64,000 nt of DNA from Marinobacter alexandrii (GTDB taxonomy: Bacteria; Bacteroidota; Bacteroidia; Cytophagales; Cyclobacteriaceae), in assembly GCA_039984955.1 (NCBI GenBank), contig JBDWTN010000007.1:2178501-2242500 (forward strand). The letters are read 5' to 3'. The position numbers and the translations under genes are program-made. Below are positions 1 through 9,837 of the stretch, one piece after another. A model generated the notes under the pieces. That model had not been told where the DNA came from. It searched no databases and worked only from the letters and a program-made list of their open reading frames with translations. The stretch's first letter is position 1; each line of letters opens with the position of its first letter.

Positions 1-52
1 CGCGTTAAAGGTATTTATAAGTACTCAGTGTTTAGTCAATAAGACGACTGTT

Positions 53-877
53 TTAGACGGAGTATTTTATCAAGGCGACCATTGCCCATCGATCTTTGCT
101 GGTAGTTTGGATCTTTTTTAGTTGATATTTTGAAGCTTCAGTCACTAAATCTTCAACATCTTCTTCATAAAAACCACTTAACAGCAGTTGACCATCAGTT
201 TTTAAACGCATGGCATACTCATTGATTTGATCCATCAACACGTTTTTATTGATATTGGCTATGACAATATCAAAACCTAATTCTTCCACCTCCTCAATCT
301 GGCCTTGAATCAATCTCACATCATTCACATTATTCAACGCAAAATTCTCTTTGCTATTTTCTATGCACCAGTCATCAATATCTGTAACAACGATTTTAGA
401 GGCACCTCTTTTCTTGGCCATAATTGCAAGAATGCCTGTTCCTGTGCCCACATCAAGGATTTTTTTATCCTGATGATCGAGTTTCATTTGGTAGGCCAGA
501 GCCTGATAAGTTGTCGCATGGTGGCCAGTTCCAAACGACATTTTGGGTGTGACTACAATTTCGTACTCGAATTGTGGTTGAGGATTATGAAATGATGCTC
601 TTACGATACATTTATCCTCAACAATGATTGGATCATAGTTTTTTTCCCATTCTTCATTCCAGTTAACTTTTTCCTGTTCTTTAATGGCAAAACTGACATT
701 AGAATAATTAGAAAAGATCTCATTTACTATTTTTTCAGAAAATTCGGATTTATCACAGCTACCCTCAAAACCATCATCGAATTCTTGGAAAGAGTCAAAA
801 CTAACTTCGAAAAGTTCGGCGATCAACACATCAATCAAGTCTACTGGACAATTGACTTTAATGGTGATGAATTCCAT
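53..877 (-). CDS. prmA: Ribosomal protein L11 methyltransferase
   Basis: SAM-dependent methyltransferase that modifies ribosomal protein L11 in the cytoplasm. The 274-residue length fits the family. The conserved stretch PKMSFGTGHHATT (about residues 111-123) and the SAM-binding loop LDVGTGTGIL (about 141-150) are present, and VIANINKNVL (about 206) stands where the family has its N-I/L-N substrate motif. I start at the ATG at 877, whose A is also the last base of the tpiA stop (TGATG overlap), rather than at the TTG one codon upstream. Translational coupling to tpiA is therefore likely. The N-terminal substrate-recruiting domain is intact. Confidence 0.93.
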   Translation of the reverse strand: MEFITIKVNCPVDLIDVLIAELFEVSFDSFQEFDDGFEGSCDKSEFSEKIVNEIFSNYSNVSFAIKEQEKVNWNEEWEKNYDPIIVEDKCIVRASFHNPQPQFEYEIVVTPKMSFGTGHHATTYQALAYQMKLDHQDKKILDVGTGTGILAIMAKKRGASKIVVTDIDDWCIENSKENFALNNVNDVRLIQGQIEEVEELGFDIVIANINKNVLMDQINEYAMRLKTDGQLLLSGFYEEDVEDLVTEASKYQLKKIQTTSKDRWAMVALIKYSV

Positions 878-1641
878 CAATCAATGGCTTTTACAATATC
901 CACAAAATCTTTGGATTTCAGACTTGCGCCACCAATTAGACCTCCATCTACATCAAGTTGAGAGAAAATTTCTTTCGCATTTCCTGGCTTTACACTCCCT
1001 CCGTAGAGGATAGGAATAGATTCTGCTAATTCTGAAGAATACTTTTTGGCAATTTCATTTCTAATGAAAGCATGCATTTCCTGTGCCTGATCTGCAGTGG
1101 CGGTTTTGCCGGTCCCAATAGCCCATACAGGCTCATATGCTATTACAACATTTTTGATTTCATTTTCTGATAATCCAAAAAGTGCTTTTTCTATTTGTAT
1201 AGCAACAAGAGATTCGTGATTTCCAGCTTCTCTAACTTCTAGTTTTTCTCCACAACAAAAAATAGGTACTAAGTTGTTTTCCAAAGCAAACTTTACTTTT
1301 TCAGCAAGAAGCTCATCAGTCTCTCCGAAATATTCTCTGCGTTCGCTATGACCCAGGACAACATGAGTAGCTCCAGATGAAACGAGCATAGCTGCTGATA
1401 CTTCGCCTGTGAAGGCGCCCTCTGCATCTTGATGACAGTTTTGCGCTCCTAGAAAGATTTGCTGGGAAGTACCTATGAGGTTATGAATCCCAGTCAGATG
1501 AATAAATGGAGGTATTAAAACTACTTCAGCATTATTTTGGACTTGGTCCTGAACCATATGTATTACCTCAGAAGCTAGTTTTTTTCCTTCTGGAAGTGAA
1601 CAGTTCATTTTCCAATTTCCAGCAACGATCTTTTTTCTCAT
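877..1641 (-). CDS. tpiA: Triosephosphate isomerase
   Basis: Glycolytic enzyme interconverting dihydroxyacetone phosphate and glyceraldehyde 3-phosphate. Visible signatures are the N-terminal GNWKMN with catalytic Lys11, the histidine of VLGHSERREYF near residue 97, the catalytic glutamate in AYEPVWAIGTGK near 169 (the loop-6 lid follows it), and the phosphate-binding YGGSVKPGNA and DGGLIGGASL. An upstream start at 1668 would add nine residues (MQSKYLHLD). I prefer the ATG at 1641 because MRKKIVAGNWKMN is the usual N terminus. The gene is followed without a gap by prmA on the same strand. Confidence 0.95.
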   Translation of the reverse strand: MRKKIVAGNWKMNCSLPEGKKLASEVIHMVQDQVQNNAEVVLIPPFIHLTGIHNLIGTSQQIFLGAQNCHQDAEGAFTGEVSAAMLVSSGATHVVLGHSERREYFGETDELLAEKVKFALENNLVPIFCCGEKLEVREAGNHESLVAIQIEKALFGLSENEIKNVVIAYEPVWAIGTGKTATADQAQEMHAFIRNEIAKKYSSELAESIPILYGGSVKPGNAKEIFSQLDVDGGLIGGASLKSKDFVDIVKAID

Positions 1642-1710
1642 GTCCAAGTGTAAGTATTTAGATTGCAATGATACTAACCTAGCATTACTATCTCCTAAAA
1701 TTGTGTAGGA

Positions 1711-3102
1711 ATGGATCTATTTTACGTACGACATCACTATCAATCTATTGTGAGAAGCCCTTCGTTTGACGGAGAAATTTTTGCTTTTGTCATTCTGGGT
1801 ATTCTTTTTGGCAGTTCAGTATCATATACCTATTCCTCTCTAGAAAGCTATGCTATTTATGTAAGTGAGTTTTTTGGTAAGGAGGAGGTAAAATATGATC
1901 TACTACTCATGATTTACATCTTTTTGGATTTAAGTATCCGCTTGGTGTTTAGAAGACCTCTACCGAAGCTTAGATACTATATACTTTGGAGCAATAAATC
2001 CAAACAAATTGCCTCTCAATACCTATTTACTTCGCTTTTTGGGATTGTTCCTTTTGTAATAGCGATCACAATGTTAATGATTACAGCTAAAGCAGGTGAA
2101 TGGCTTGGTGGAGCGGCGATGCTTTCGATTGTACTTTGGTGGTTGGCAAATCACTTTATTGGGCTGATTGCTCAATTTGCTAATCGATGGTTTAAAAGTT
2201 CAGTGGTTGGGGTAGTTGTTCTTATTTTGGTTTTAACTGCTTTTATTCCTGAGTTTAGTGTTTCAGGAGTAGTGGTGTCACCACTGACTGCTCTAATGAT
2301 TCTAATTCTAGCAATAACAGGAGCTTATTATGTGACTCAATCAGCCATTGTTAAAAGGGATGTATATCAAGAGAATAAGAAGCCTGGTTTATTAGACTCA
2401 TTGCCTGTTTTAAGCTTTAAAAATCCAATTATCCAACTTGAGTGGGCTTTGTTGGCAAGAAATAAGCGGACAAGGAGTAACCTTTTATTTGGATTAATAA
2501 GTGTTTTAATACTGCCATTTCTTATAGATAGTGATAATGATGCTGGTATGATTGATACTTTAGTCTTTTTCATAATCACGGGGTTTTTTATTATTCAACA
2601 TGGTGTTTATTCTTTAGGCTGGGAGGGTAGCTATTTTGATTTTCTGATTACAAATATTTCCCCAAAGGTTTTTATCAAAACACGATATCTATTCTATGCT
2701 GGTGCGTGCCTAATTGGATTGATGCTAGCACTCATTCCGACTGCTATAAATGGCTTAAACTGGTTGGATTTGTTCATGGTTTTTTTATACAATATAGGCA
2801 TTACCATCCCTCTTGTCTTGTACAGGTCTACCTTAAATAACACAAAAATTGTTTTGACGGAGAACTCATTTATGAACTACAATGGAATGATGACAGGACC
2901 CATTTTCGTGAGTAGCTTCTTGGTGATGTTGATTCCTCTTTTTATTTATGGGATCGCTCAGGTGTTTTTAGGCAACAATGCAATTTGGGTCTTAGGATTT
3001 ATTGGAGTAATGGGATTGATTTTATTTCCGCAGATAACGAATCTGATTGCAAAAAGATATCAAAACAAGAAGTATCACCTTTCTCAAAGTTTTAAAGCGT
3101 GA
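1711..3102 (+). CDS. DUF5687-type membrane protein, probable ABC exporter permease
   Basis: A 463-residue polytopic membrane protein with about a dozen hydrophobic segments and a cytoplasmic stretch near residues 210-260 (YQENKKPGLLDSLPVLSFKN). It resembles the DUF5687 family of Bacteroidota, which is usually paired with an ABC ATPase. Its stop codon overlaps the GTG start of the ATPase at 3099, so the two are translated together and probably form one exporter. The substrate cannot be read from the sequence. Family assignment is from recognition of the overall pattern, not from a search. Confidence 0.72.
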   Translation: MDLFYVRHHYQSIVRSPSFDGEIFAFVILGILFGSSVSYTYSSLESYAIYVSEFFGKEEVKYDLLLMIYIFLDLSIRLVFRRPLPKLRYYILWSNKSKQIASQYLFTSLFGIVPFVIAITMLMITAKAGEWLGGAAMLSIVLWWLANHFIGLIAQFANRWFKSSVVGVVVLILVLTAFIPEFSVSGVVVSPLTALMILILAITGAYYVTQSAIVKRDVYQENKKPGLLDSLPVLSFKNPIIQLEWALLARNKRTRSNLLFGLISVLILPFLIDSDNDAGMIDTLVFFIITGFFIIQHGVYSLGWEGSYFDFLITNISPKVFIKTRYLFYAGACLIGLMLALIPTAINGLNWLDLFMVFLYNIGITIPLVLYRSTLNNTKIVLTENSFMNYNGMMTGPIFVSSFLVMLIPLFIYGIAQVFLGNNAIWVLGFIGVMGLILFPQITNLIAKRYQNKKYHLSQSFKA

Positions 3103-3788
3103 TTAAAGTCCAAAACCTTAGGAAATCTTTTAATGGAGTTGAGGCATTGAATATAGCGTCTCTTGAAATACATCCAGGTGAGTGTGTTGGAGTTGTAGGA
3201 AATAATGGAGCTGGAAAGACTACATTCTTCAAGTCTATGCTGGATCTTCTCAAACCTGATGATGGTTTTATCTCGGTGGAAGACGCCCACGTAAATTTAT
3301 CAGCAGATTGGCAAAATCATTTGAATGCTTTTATTGATGAGTCATTCTTAATTGAGTTTTTGAAGCCAAAGGAATATTTGACATTTATTTTAAAGATGAA
3401 GAATTCCCAGTTTGGAGTAGAGGAATTGCTCGAAAAATATGCTGAGTTTTCCAATAAGGATATCGATGAAAACAAGAAATACATTCGCAATCTTTCTACA
3501 GGGACGAAAGTAAGAATTGGAGTGCTTTCTCTACTAGCCGGAGACCCAAAATATATTGTCATGGATGAACCATTTGCTCACATAGATCCTACTTCTCAAG
3601 CAAAACTTCGAAAGTTGATAAGGGCTCAGAAAGGTCAGGGAAGGTCTGTCATAGTATCAAGTCACAACCTTCAAAACATTGCTGAATCATGTGATCGTGT
3701 GATTCTAATAGAAGGAGGACAAGTGAAATACGATGTAGAGGTGAATGATAAAAATATGAGAGAACTCGAAGCGTATTTTTACAACTAG
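3099..3788 (+). CDS. ABC transporter ATP-binding protein
   Basis: Single nucleotide-binding domain of 229 residues. Walker A is GNNGAGKTT (about residues 35-43), the signature is LSTGTKVRIGV instead of the usual LSGGQ, Walker B is YIVMDEPFAHID and the switch histidine is in VIVSSHN. Start is GTG at 3099, overlapping the stop of the preceding permease by four bases. The degenerate signature (S-T-G-T) is typical of the DUF5687-linked ATPases and of some ABC-2 exporters. It most likely energises the protein encoded just upstream. Confidence 0.88.
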   Translation: MIKVQNLRKSFNGVEALNIASLEIHPGECVGVVGNNGAGKTTFFKSMLDLLKPDDGFISVEDAHVNLSADWQNHLNAFIDESFLIEFLKPKEYLTFILKMKNSQFGVEELLEKYAEFSNKDIDENKKYIRNLSTGTKVRIGVLSLLAGDPKYIVMDEPFAHIDPTSQAKLRKLIRAQKGQGRSVIVSSHNLQNIAESCDRVILIEGGQVKYDVEVNDKNMRELEAYFYN

Positions 3789-3813
3789 CCAAATATTTAG
3801 AGTTTCGGCTATT

Positions 3814-3831
3814 CAACGACTTAAATCGTTG
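3814..3831 (+). terminator. Weak hairpin behind the ABC exporter genes
   Basis: CAACGA and TCGTTG form a 6-bp stem around a 6-base loop, followed by only three T residues. It lies 25 bases after the ATPase stop and could end that transcript, but it is weak. Confidence 0.3.
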
Positions 3832-3901
3832 TTTGATCAATAACATTCAAGATAATAAATAGGATTTTATCATCTTGTGAGAGTAAACATTTAGTTGATC
3901 T

Positions 3902-4306
3902 ATGAAAGATGTTGTAAAATTCAGGGCGTTGGTCGGAATAGCACAATCAGACGGGGAGTTTGATAGCTCTGAAAAAGACTTTATTCGACATTTAGCTGAT
4001 CTTGAAGGCTTATCGTTAAAAGAGCTGAAAGAGCTGCTTAAAAATGCAGATAAAACTAGAAATCTAGTTCAGAACCTTGGCTTTGATGATAAAGTTGATA
4101 TCCTCATTTATATTGTTAAACTTATGAAGATTGATGGCAAGGTGCTTCTTAGTGAAATTAAATTTTGTGAAAGGGTAGCAAAGTCGCTTGGTTTCGAGGA
4201 AAAGTCTATTGGGTTTTTATCAGGAATTATTGAAGGCAACCCTAACGATACGCCGAATGTTGGTAGTATTAACCACAGAATGAGAAAGTATTTGATTCTA
4301 CAGTAA
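3902..4306 (+). CDS. TerB-like protein
   Basis: Small soluble all-helical protein of 134 residues resembling the TerB/DjlA N-terminal domain. It carries two copies of the family's acidic turn, SDGEFDSSEKDFI near residue 16 and IDGKVLLSEIKFC near residue 78, each between helices. TerB-like domains in other proteins bind metal or act as scaffolds near the membrane. No partner gene (TerC, TerD or DnaJ) is adjacent, so the role here is unknown. It is followed convergently by a TPR regulator on the opposite strand. Confidence 0.6.
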   Translation: MKDVVKFRALVGIAQSDGEFDSSEKDFIRHLADLEGLSLKELKELLKNADKTRNLVQNLGFDDKVDILIYIVKLMKIDGKVLLSEIKFCERVAKSLGFEEKSIGFLSGIIEGNPNDTPNVGSINHRMRKYLILQ

Positions 4307-4322
4307 TAATTCCTGGGTCTAC

Positions 4323-6140
4323 TCACTTTTTCTGAATGAATAGTGTCAAGTCTTCTGAATCACTCAGTCCTAGTTTTTTCTTGAGTCTATACTTATTCAT
4401 GCTTACACTTCTCGGTTCAATATTTAAAAGATTTGATATTTCTCTGTTAGTGAGATCCAATTTGATTAACACAGCTAATCTGCGTTCTTGATGGGTAATT
4501 TTGCCCGAATTACTTAAAAGATTGCTGTTAAATTCTGGATGAATATTACAAAAGTAAGACTCAAGTTGTTGCCACTCTTTGTCCATGGATTTACTAAGTG
4601 TGATGTTGCTAAGTACTTTTTGTACATCTTGGCTTGATACAACTTCCTTTTGTTTAACCGTCTGTAATTTTTCTTCCACTTCAGAAATACTATTGTTCAG
4701 GTTAATCATGTGTAAGGTCTGTTGCTGTAATTCAACTTCCTTTTTCTCTATTTTTTGTCTGAGTTCTAACTGTTTAATTTTTTGCTTTCTGTGCTTGTTC
4801 TTATGTTGATTTTTTAGGATTAAAATTATTGCAATGGAAAGACCTGCCATTGCGATGATTATGATAAGTAGATAGACTCTTTTTGCATTATCTAATTCTT
4901 GTTTTTTCTTCAGGAGTTCAATTTCTTTCTGTTTTTCTAATGTCTCAATTTCGACTCTCAGATCAGCAAATCTTTTTTGCTTTTCGTTATTGAAAACAGA
5001 ATCTCTATATGCAAGACTTGACCTTAAATAATAGATGGAACTATCTAGTGATCCATTAGAATAGAGCAGGTCGGAAATAAGTTTAGAAGTATTGCTTATT
5101 TCGTTGATGTTAGATTTTTTCCTTGCAAACTTTAATGACATATGAGCGTTTGTCAAGGCCTCATTGATTTCTCCCAATGCTGCATGGCTTTTACTTAGGT
5201 AAAAGTAGTCTGACCCCTGATTCACGGAAAACTGTGATTGACTTTTCATCGAAAGAGCACGAGATAGATTATCAATGGCTTTTTCAAATTCTCCAAGCTG
5301 ATAATAGAGTGTTCCTTTTTTAGCGGCAAATGCTGACAAGTGATGCTGCTGTTCTTTGGGTGTTGTTTCAATGAGTAGATCGTAGTAATATATAGCGCTA
5401 TCCAAGTTTCCTGATGTAGAATAGGCATGTCCTAACGCGTCATAGACATCTACTTTTAAAATAAGGCTTAGGTTAGAATCATTGACCATTGACAGAGATT
5501 CTTTTGCAAAATCGATAGATTTTTTAAAATTCTTTAAATAAGAATAAGACCATGATATGCCGTTTAACGCTTGAATTCTTTCTCTTGCGCTTTGACTGAT
5601 CACCAGCTTCTTATTGTAATAGTCAAGGCTTTTGGTATAGTCTCCTTTTCTTTCATAAGTACTCCCTAGACCACCATAGATATGATTCATCAAATAATGA
5701 TCACTTTGATTAATTAGTCTTTCGGCTTCTTTATAATTATAGATTGCCAGAGCGATATTCTCCATTCTAGAATACACAATGCCTAAGTATGTATGGGCAT
5801 ATGCAGCTATATATTCGTGATTGTTTTTTAGGAGAAATTCTTTACTCCTGATAAGAATTTGTTCTGCGGTATCAAATTTGAGTTTGGCTATATAGTATTT
5901 TGCCATAGGAATCATACTTACATGTTTTTGAAAATCATGTTTTGAGGAAGCATAGTAGGCAGTTTTGGCAAGGCTGTAAGCGTCATCAACAGTATTCCTG
6001 AATTGCATTTTCTCAAATGCTTCCCTATTTAATTCATCTATTTCTCTACGGTTAAGATCTTGAGCACCTGATAGGTGAAACATTAGAAAGAATGAAAAGA
6101 ATAGAATGTCACGTATTCTTTTAGTAGAATTTTTATTCAT
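4323..6140 (-). CDS. TPR-repeat transmembrane regulator with LuxR-type HTH
   Basis: Order of parts: signal peptide ending near FHLSGAQ, about eight TPR repeats (residues 40-370), one transmembrane helix (VYLLIIIIAMAGLSIAIILIL), a long coiled coil rich in Lys, Glu and Gln, and a C-terminal helix-turn-helix with ERRLAVLIKLDLTNREISNL then VSMNKYRLKKKLGL. This is the common Bacteroidota architecture for a membrane-anchored regulator sensing through periplasmic TPRs. I start at the ATG at 6140, because the longer form from 6203 places an extra hydrophobic stretch before the signal peptide. Targets cannot be told from the sequence. The gene stands alone. Confidence 0.8.
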   Translation of the reverse strand: MNKNSTKRIRDILFFSFFLMFHLSGAQDLNRREIDELNREAFEKMQFRNTVDDAYSLAKTAYYASSKHDFQKHVSMIPMAKYYIAKLKFDTAEQILIRSKEFLLKNNHEYIAAYAHTYLGIVYSRMENIALAIYNYKEAERLINQSDHYLMNHIYGGLGSTYERKGDYTKSLDYYNKKLVISQSARERIQALNGISWSYSYLKNFKKSIDFAKESLSMVNDSNLSLILKVDVYDALGHAYSTSGNLDSAIYYYDLLIETTPKEQQHHLSAFAAKKGTLYYQLGEFEKAIDNLSRALSMKSQSQFSVNQGSDYFYLSKSHAALGEINEALTNAHMSLKFARKKSNINEISNTSKLISDLLYSNGSLDSSIYYLRSSLAYRDSVFNNEKQKRFADLRVEIETLEKQKEIELLKKKQELDNAKRVYLLIIIIAMAGLSIAIILILKNQHKNKHRKQKIKQLELRQKIEKKEVELQQQTLHMINLNNSISEVEEKLQTVKQKEVVSSQDVQKVLSNITLSKSMDKEWQQLESYFCNIHPEFNSNLLSNSGKITHQERRLAVLIKLDLTNREISNLLNIEPRSVSMNKYRLKKKLGLSDSEDLTLFIQKK

Positions 6141-6254
6141 GACTGCTCCAATACTATGAAAGGCAAAAATTAGGGTGAAAAAGTGTAAGATAATAAATAG
6201 CAAAGAGCGTTATCAGATGATAAGTCGATAGCTTTCAAGTATCAGTATGAATAA

Positions 6255-9059
6255 TTAGTGATTTGGAGCTAGCTTCTCCTTCAAGTATTGGGCAGTATAG
6301 TTATCCTTGAGTTTGATCATATCTTCAGGGAGTCCGGTAAAGCAAATGGTCCCTCCTTCTTCCCCTCCTTCTGGTCCCAAATCGATAACCCAATCGGCAT
6401 TTTTAATTACTTCTGTATTGTGCTCAATGATAATCACAGAGTTTCCTGCATCTACTAATGCATTGATTGCATCTAGCAATTTTTTGATGTCATGGAAATG
6501 GAGACCGGTTGTAGGTTCGTCAAATATGAAGAGGATGTGGTCTGTGTTGCTATTCTTACTTCCTTTTGAAAGAAAAGAAGCAAGTTTTACTCTTTGTGCC
6601 TCACCACCACTTAGAGAATTAGATCCTTGTCCAAGTTTCACATAACCGAGCCCCACATCAAATAACGGCTTTAACTTGTTGGTAACTCCATTATTACCCT
6701 CAAAAAATTCGATGGCTTCCTGAACAGATAGATCAAGTACTTCTGATATATTCTTGTCATTATATTTGACTTCAAGAATCTCTTTCTTGAATCTTTTTCC
6801 ACCACAATTTTCGCAGGTTAAGTGGAGATCAGCCATAAATTGCATTTCAATCTTCACTGTACCCTCACCTTCACAGACCTCACATCTTCCACCATCTACA
6901 TTGAAAGAGAAATGTGCAGGTTTGAAATTATTCGTTTTTGATAGGGGCTGATCAGAAAAAAGCTGCCGTATTGCATCATAAGCTTTGACATAAGTAACGG
7001 GGTTCGATCTAGAACTTTTGCCGATAGGATTCTGGTCTACAAACTCAACCTGAGTTATTTTCTTATAATTTCCTGTCAGATTCGTAAACTTTCCTGATGC
7101 CTCTCCGATTAACCCTAATTGCTTACCAATGGCAGGGTGAATTATTTTCCTCACTAATGTGGACTTTCCAGATCCACTTACACCCGTAACAACTGTAAGC
7201 ACGCCTAATGGTACTTCAACATTGATGTCTTTTAGGTTATTCTCTCTTGCTCCTTCTATCTGAACTGAAGTTCTCCAAGGTCTCCTGCGTTCCGGAACAG
7301 GTATTGATTCTTTTCCCTGAAGATATTTGGAGGTATATGAATTAGTATCTCCATTCATCTCAGAAGTTTTACCTTGAAAGACGAGCTCTCCACCAAAAAC
7401 TCCAGCATCTGGACCAATGTCAATGATTTGATCTGCAGCTTCCATAACCTTTTCCTCATGCTCTACTACAATCACTGTATTGCCAACATCTCGAAGTGTT
7501 TTCAAAACATCAATCAATCGGTCAGTATCTCTAGGGTGAAGTCCTATGCTGGGCTCATCCAATATATACATGGAACCTACCAAGGCGCTACCCAGCGATG
7601 TAGCCAATTTGATTCGTTGAAATTCTCCACCCGAAAGGGTACTGGTTAATCGATTCAAGGTGAGATAACCTAAACCTACTTGATCTAGATATGAAAGACG
7701 ATTTTTGATTTCTTCAAGGATTCGCTTTGCTATTTTTTCATCATGCTTACTCAGTTTGATGGAGTCAAAAAATGGCCTCAGCTTTTTAACGGGCATTAAT
7801 ACTAAGTCGGTAATTGAGTGCGCATCAATTTTAACATAGCTTGCATCTTTTCTAAGCTTAGTGCCTCTGCAATCCGGACAAGTAGTCTTTCCCCTGTAGC
7901 GAGAAAGCATCACTCGGTATTGAATCTTGTGGAGCTTTGATTCCAAGTGGGAGAAAAACGCGTTCAATCCTTCAAAGTATTCATTGCCTGTCCATAGGAG
8001 ATCATATTCATTTTGTGAGAGCTCAGCAATTGGACGATGGATAGGAAAATCAAACTTGATTCCGTCTCTAAGGAGAGGTTCCGCCCATTTTTTCATGGTT
8101 TCCCCTTTCCATGGAGCAATTGCGCCTTCGTAGACAGAAAGATTTCTATCTGGGATGACAAGATCAGGATCTATGCCTAAAACTCTTCCAAACCCTTCAC
8201 ACTTTCTACATGCACCATAAGGATTATTGAAGCTGAAGAAATTGACTGTTGGCTCCTCGAATATGATATCATCTAATTCAAAACGATCTGAAAAGCTTTT
8301 TTGTCCTTTATCAACAAGGGTCACAGTACAATCACCTTCTCCTTCGAAAAAGGCAGTTTGAACGGAATCAGCTAATCTAAACTGCGTTGCTTCATCACTT
8401 TGTACTACTGCTCGATCTATTAGAATCTCTACTTCTCCTTTGGGTTCTTTTTTAGTATCTAAGGTGTCTTGAATGAAGGCAACTTCACTATCAATGAGTA
8501 CTCGGGTGTATCCTTTACTCATCAAAATTTGAAACTCTTTGGTCAGCGTTCGATCTTCTTTCAGCTTTAAAGGGGTAGTAATCATCAACTTTACTCCTTC
8601 GTCATGAGATAATATATAGTTGACAACATCTGTGACAGTATCTTTTTTGACTTCTTTGCCAGAAGTAGGAGATATGGTTTTTCCAATCCTTGCAAACAAT
8701 AGTTTGAGATAATCGTAGATTTCTGTGGTTGTACCAACGGTTGACCTAGGATTTCTTGAGGAGACTTTTTGCTCAATAGCTATTGCAGGAGCAACTCCTT
8801 TGATATAATCGACTTCCGGCTTTTCCATTCTCCCCAAAAACTGTCGAGCATACGAACTCAGGCTCTCTACATATTTCCTTTGGCCTTCGGCAAAGAGTGT
8901 ATCAAATGCCAAGGAAGATTTACCAGAACCTGAAAGCCCTGTTATTACCACGAGTTGATCACGAGGAATTGCAACATCCAGGTTTTTGAGGTTATTTACC
9001 CTTGCACCTTTGATGATAATGTATTCTTTGGGATCTAATTTGTCAATTTTTCCAACCAT
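6255..9059 (-). CDS. uvrA: Excinuclease ABC subunit A
   Basis: DNA-damage recognition ATPase of nucleotide excision repair. Two ABC modules are complete: Walker A sites GLSGSGKSSLAFDTL and GVSGSGKSTL, signatures LSGGEFQRIKLA and LSGGEAQRVKLA, and Walker B sites YILDEPSIGLHP and FIFDEPTTGLHFHD. Zinc modules are CRKCEGFG with CPDCRGTKL in the first half and CEVCEGEG with CENCGGKRF in the second. The length of 934 residues is normal. It is a single gene with about 170 bases separating it from the divergent sigma factor gene. Confidence 0.97.
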   Translation of the reverse strand: MVGKIDKLDPKEYIIIKGARVNNLKNLDVAIPRDQLVVITGLSGSGKSSLAFDTLFAEGQRKYVESLSSYARQFLGRMEKPEVDYIKGVAPAIAIEQKVSSRNPRSTVGTTTEIYDYLKLLFARIGKTISPTSGKEVKKDTVTDVVNYILSHDEGVKLMITTPLKLKEDRTLTKEFQILMSKGYTRVLIDSEVAFIQDTLDTKKEPKGEVEILIDRAVVQSDEATQFRLADSVQTAFFEGEGDCTVTLVDKGQKSFSDRFELDDIIFEEPTVNFFSFNNPYGACRKCEGFGRVLGIDPDLVIPDRNLSVYEGAIAPWKGETMKKWAEPLLRDGIKFDFPIHRPIAELSQNEYDLLWTGNEYFEGLNAFFSHLESKLHKIQYRVMLSRYRGKTTCPDCRGTKLRKDASYVKIDAHSITDLVLMPVKKLRPFFDSIKLSKHDEKIAKRILEEIKNRLSYLDQVGLGYLTLNRLTSTLSGGEFQRIKLATSLGSALVGSMYILDEPSIGLHPRDTDRLIDVLKTLRDVGNTVIVVEHEEKVMEAADQIIDIGPDAGVFGGELVFQGKTSEMNGDTNSYTSKYLQGKESIPVPERRRPWRTSVQIEGARENNLKDINVEVPLGVLTVVTGVSGSGKSTLVRKIIHPAIGKQLGLIGEASGKFTNLTGNYKKITQVEFVDQNPIGKSSRSNPVTYVKAYDAIRQLFSDQPLSKTNNFKPAHFSFNVDGGRCEVCEGEGTVKIEMQFMADLHLTCENCGGKRFKKEILEVKYNDKNISEVLDLSVQEAIEFFEGNNGVTNKLKPLFDVGLGYVKLGQGSNSLSGGEAQRVKLASFLSKGSKNSNTDHILFIFDEPTTGLHFHDIKKLLDAINALVDAGNSVIIIEHNTEVIKNADWVIDLGPEGGEEGGTICFTGLPEDMIKLKDNYTAQYLKEKLAPNH

Positions 9060-9237
9060 TTTAGGGGTATGCCTGTCTATGAAACACTAACAAAAGAATT
9101 CGGTTTCAAGCAGTGCAAAAATAAGGTGCTTACTTTTCCGAGTTGTTTAATTTTTATAATCTTGCTCACAAAATTATTTCAAACCCTTAACCATACAATA
9201 TGATATAGACCTCTACGTTAACAAACAGGTGAAATAC

Positions 9238-9837
9238 ATGAACAAGACAGGTTTGAACGATAGCGAATTGCTATCCCTCTATATTGGAGGAAACGAAGAG
9301 GCATTTGAGGAACTCCTCAATCGTCATAAAGACAGGGTTTTTACCACTATCTATTTAATTGTAAAAGACAGGTACACTGCGGAAGATCTCATGCAAGAGG
9401 TTTTTATCAAAGCAATTCGTACCATCAAATCCGGCAGGTACAACGAGGAAGGAAAATTCCTTCCATGGATTCTTAGAATCGCTCATAACCTGTCTATAGA
9501 CCACTTCAGAAAAGCCAAGCGATATCCTATGATCGTGATGGAAGATGGGAGCAGTGTGTTTAACACACTTGATTTTTCAGAGTCGTCTATTGAGGAAGAA
9601 CATATCAAACAAGATACCTACAACCTTCTAAAAGCCTTCATCAAGGATTTACCGGACTCTCAACGTGAGGTGCTCGTGATGCGACACTACATGAAGATGA
9701 GCTTTCAGGAAATTGCTGATGCAACAGATGTAAGTATCAACACGGCGCTAGGAAGGATGAGGTATGCATTGATAAACTTGAGAAAAAAGTTTGAGCAAAC
9801 CCAAAACGCGTATGACAAAAACCTTTACAAAAAATGA
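9238..9837 (+). CDS. ECF-family RNA polymerase sigma factor
   Basis: Extracytoplasmic-function sigma factor of 199 residues. Region 2 is visible at about residues 20-90 with DRYTAEDLMQEVFIKAIRTI and the promoter-melting WILRIAHNLSIDHFRKAKR. Region 4 follows with LPDSQREVLVMRHYMKMSFQ and an HTH. I choose the ATG at 9238 because AGGTGA stands just upstream. A GTG at 9229 would add three residues. The downstream gene overlaps the 3' end by 26 bases, which suggests that it encodes the partner protein. Confidence 0.9.
   Translation: MNKTGLNDSELLSLYIGGNEEAFEELLNRHKDRVFTTIYLIVKDRYTAEDLMQEVFIKAIRTIKSGRYNEEGKFLPWILRIAHNLSIDHFRKAKRYPMIVMEDGSSVFNTLDFSESSIEEEHIKQDTYNLLKAFIKDLPDSQREVLVMRHYMKMSFQEIADATDVSINTALGRMRYALINLRKKFEQTQNAYDKNLYKK

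Noticed and set aside
305-595. Open frame of 96 codons on the plus strand across prmA
   Set aside because: It runs antisense inside prmA, which has every family motif. Its composition shows no protein-like pattern.
3814-3831. Riboswitch before the TerB-like gene
   Set aside because: Only a 6-bp hairpin and no conserved core. A weak terminator is simpler.
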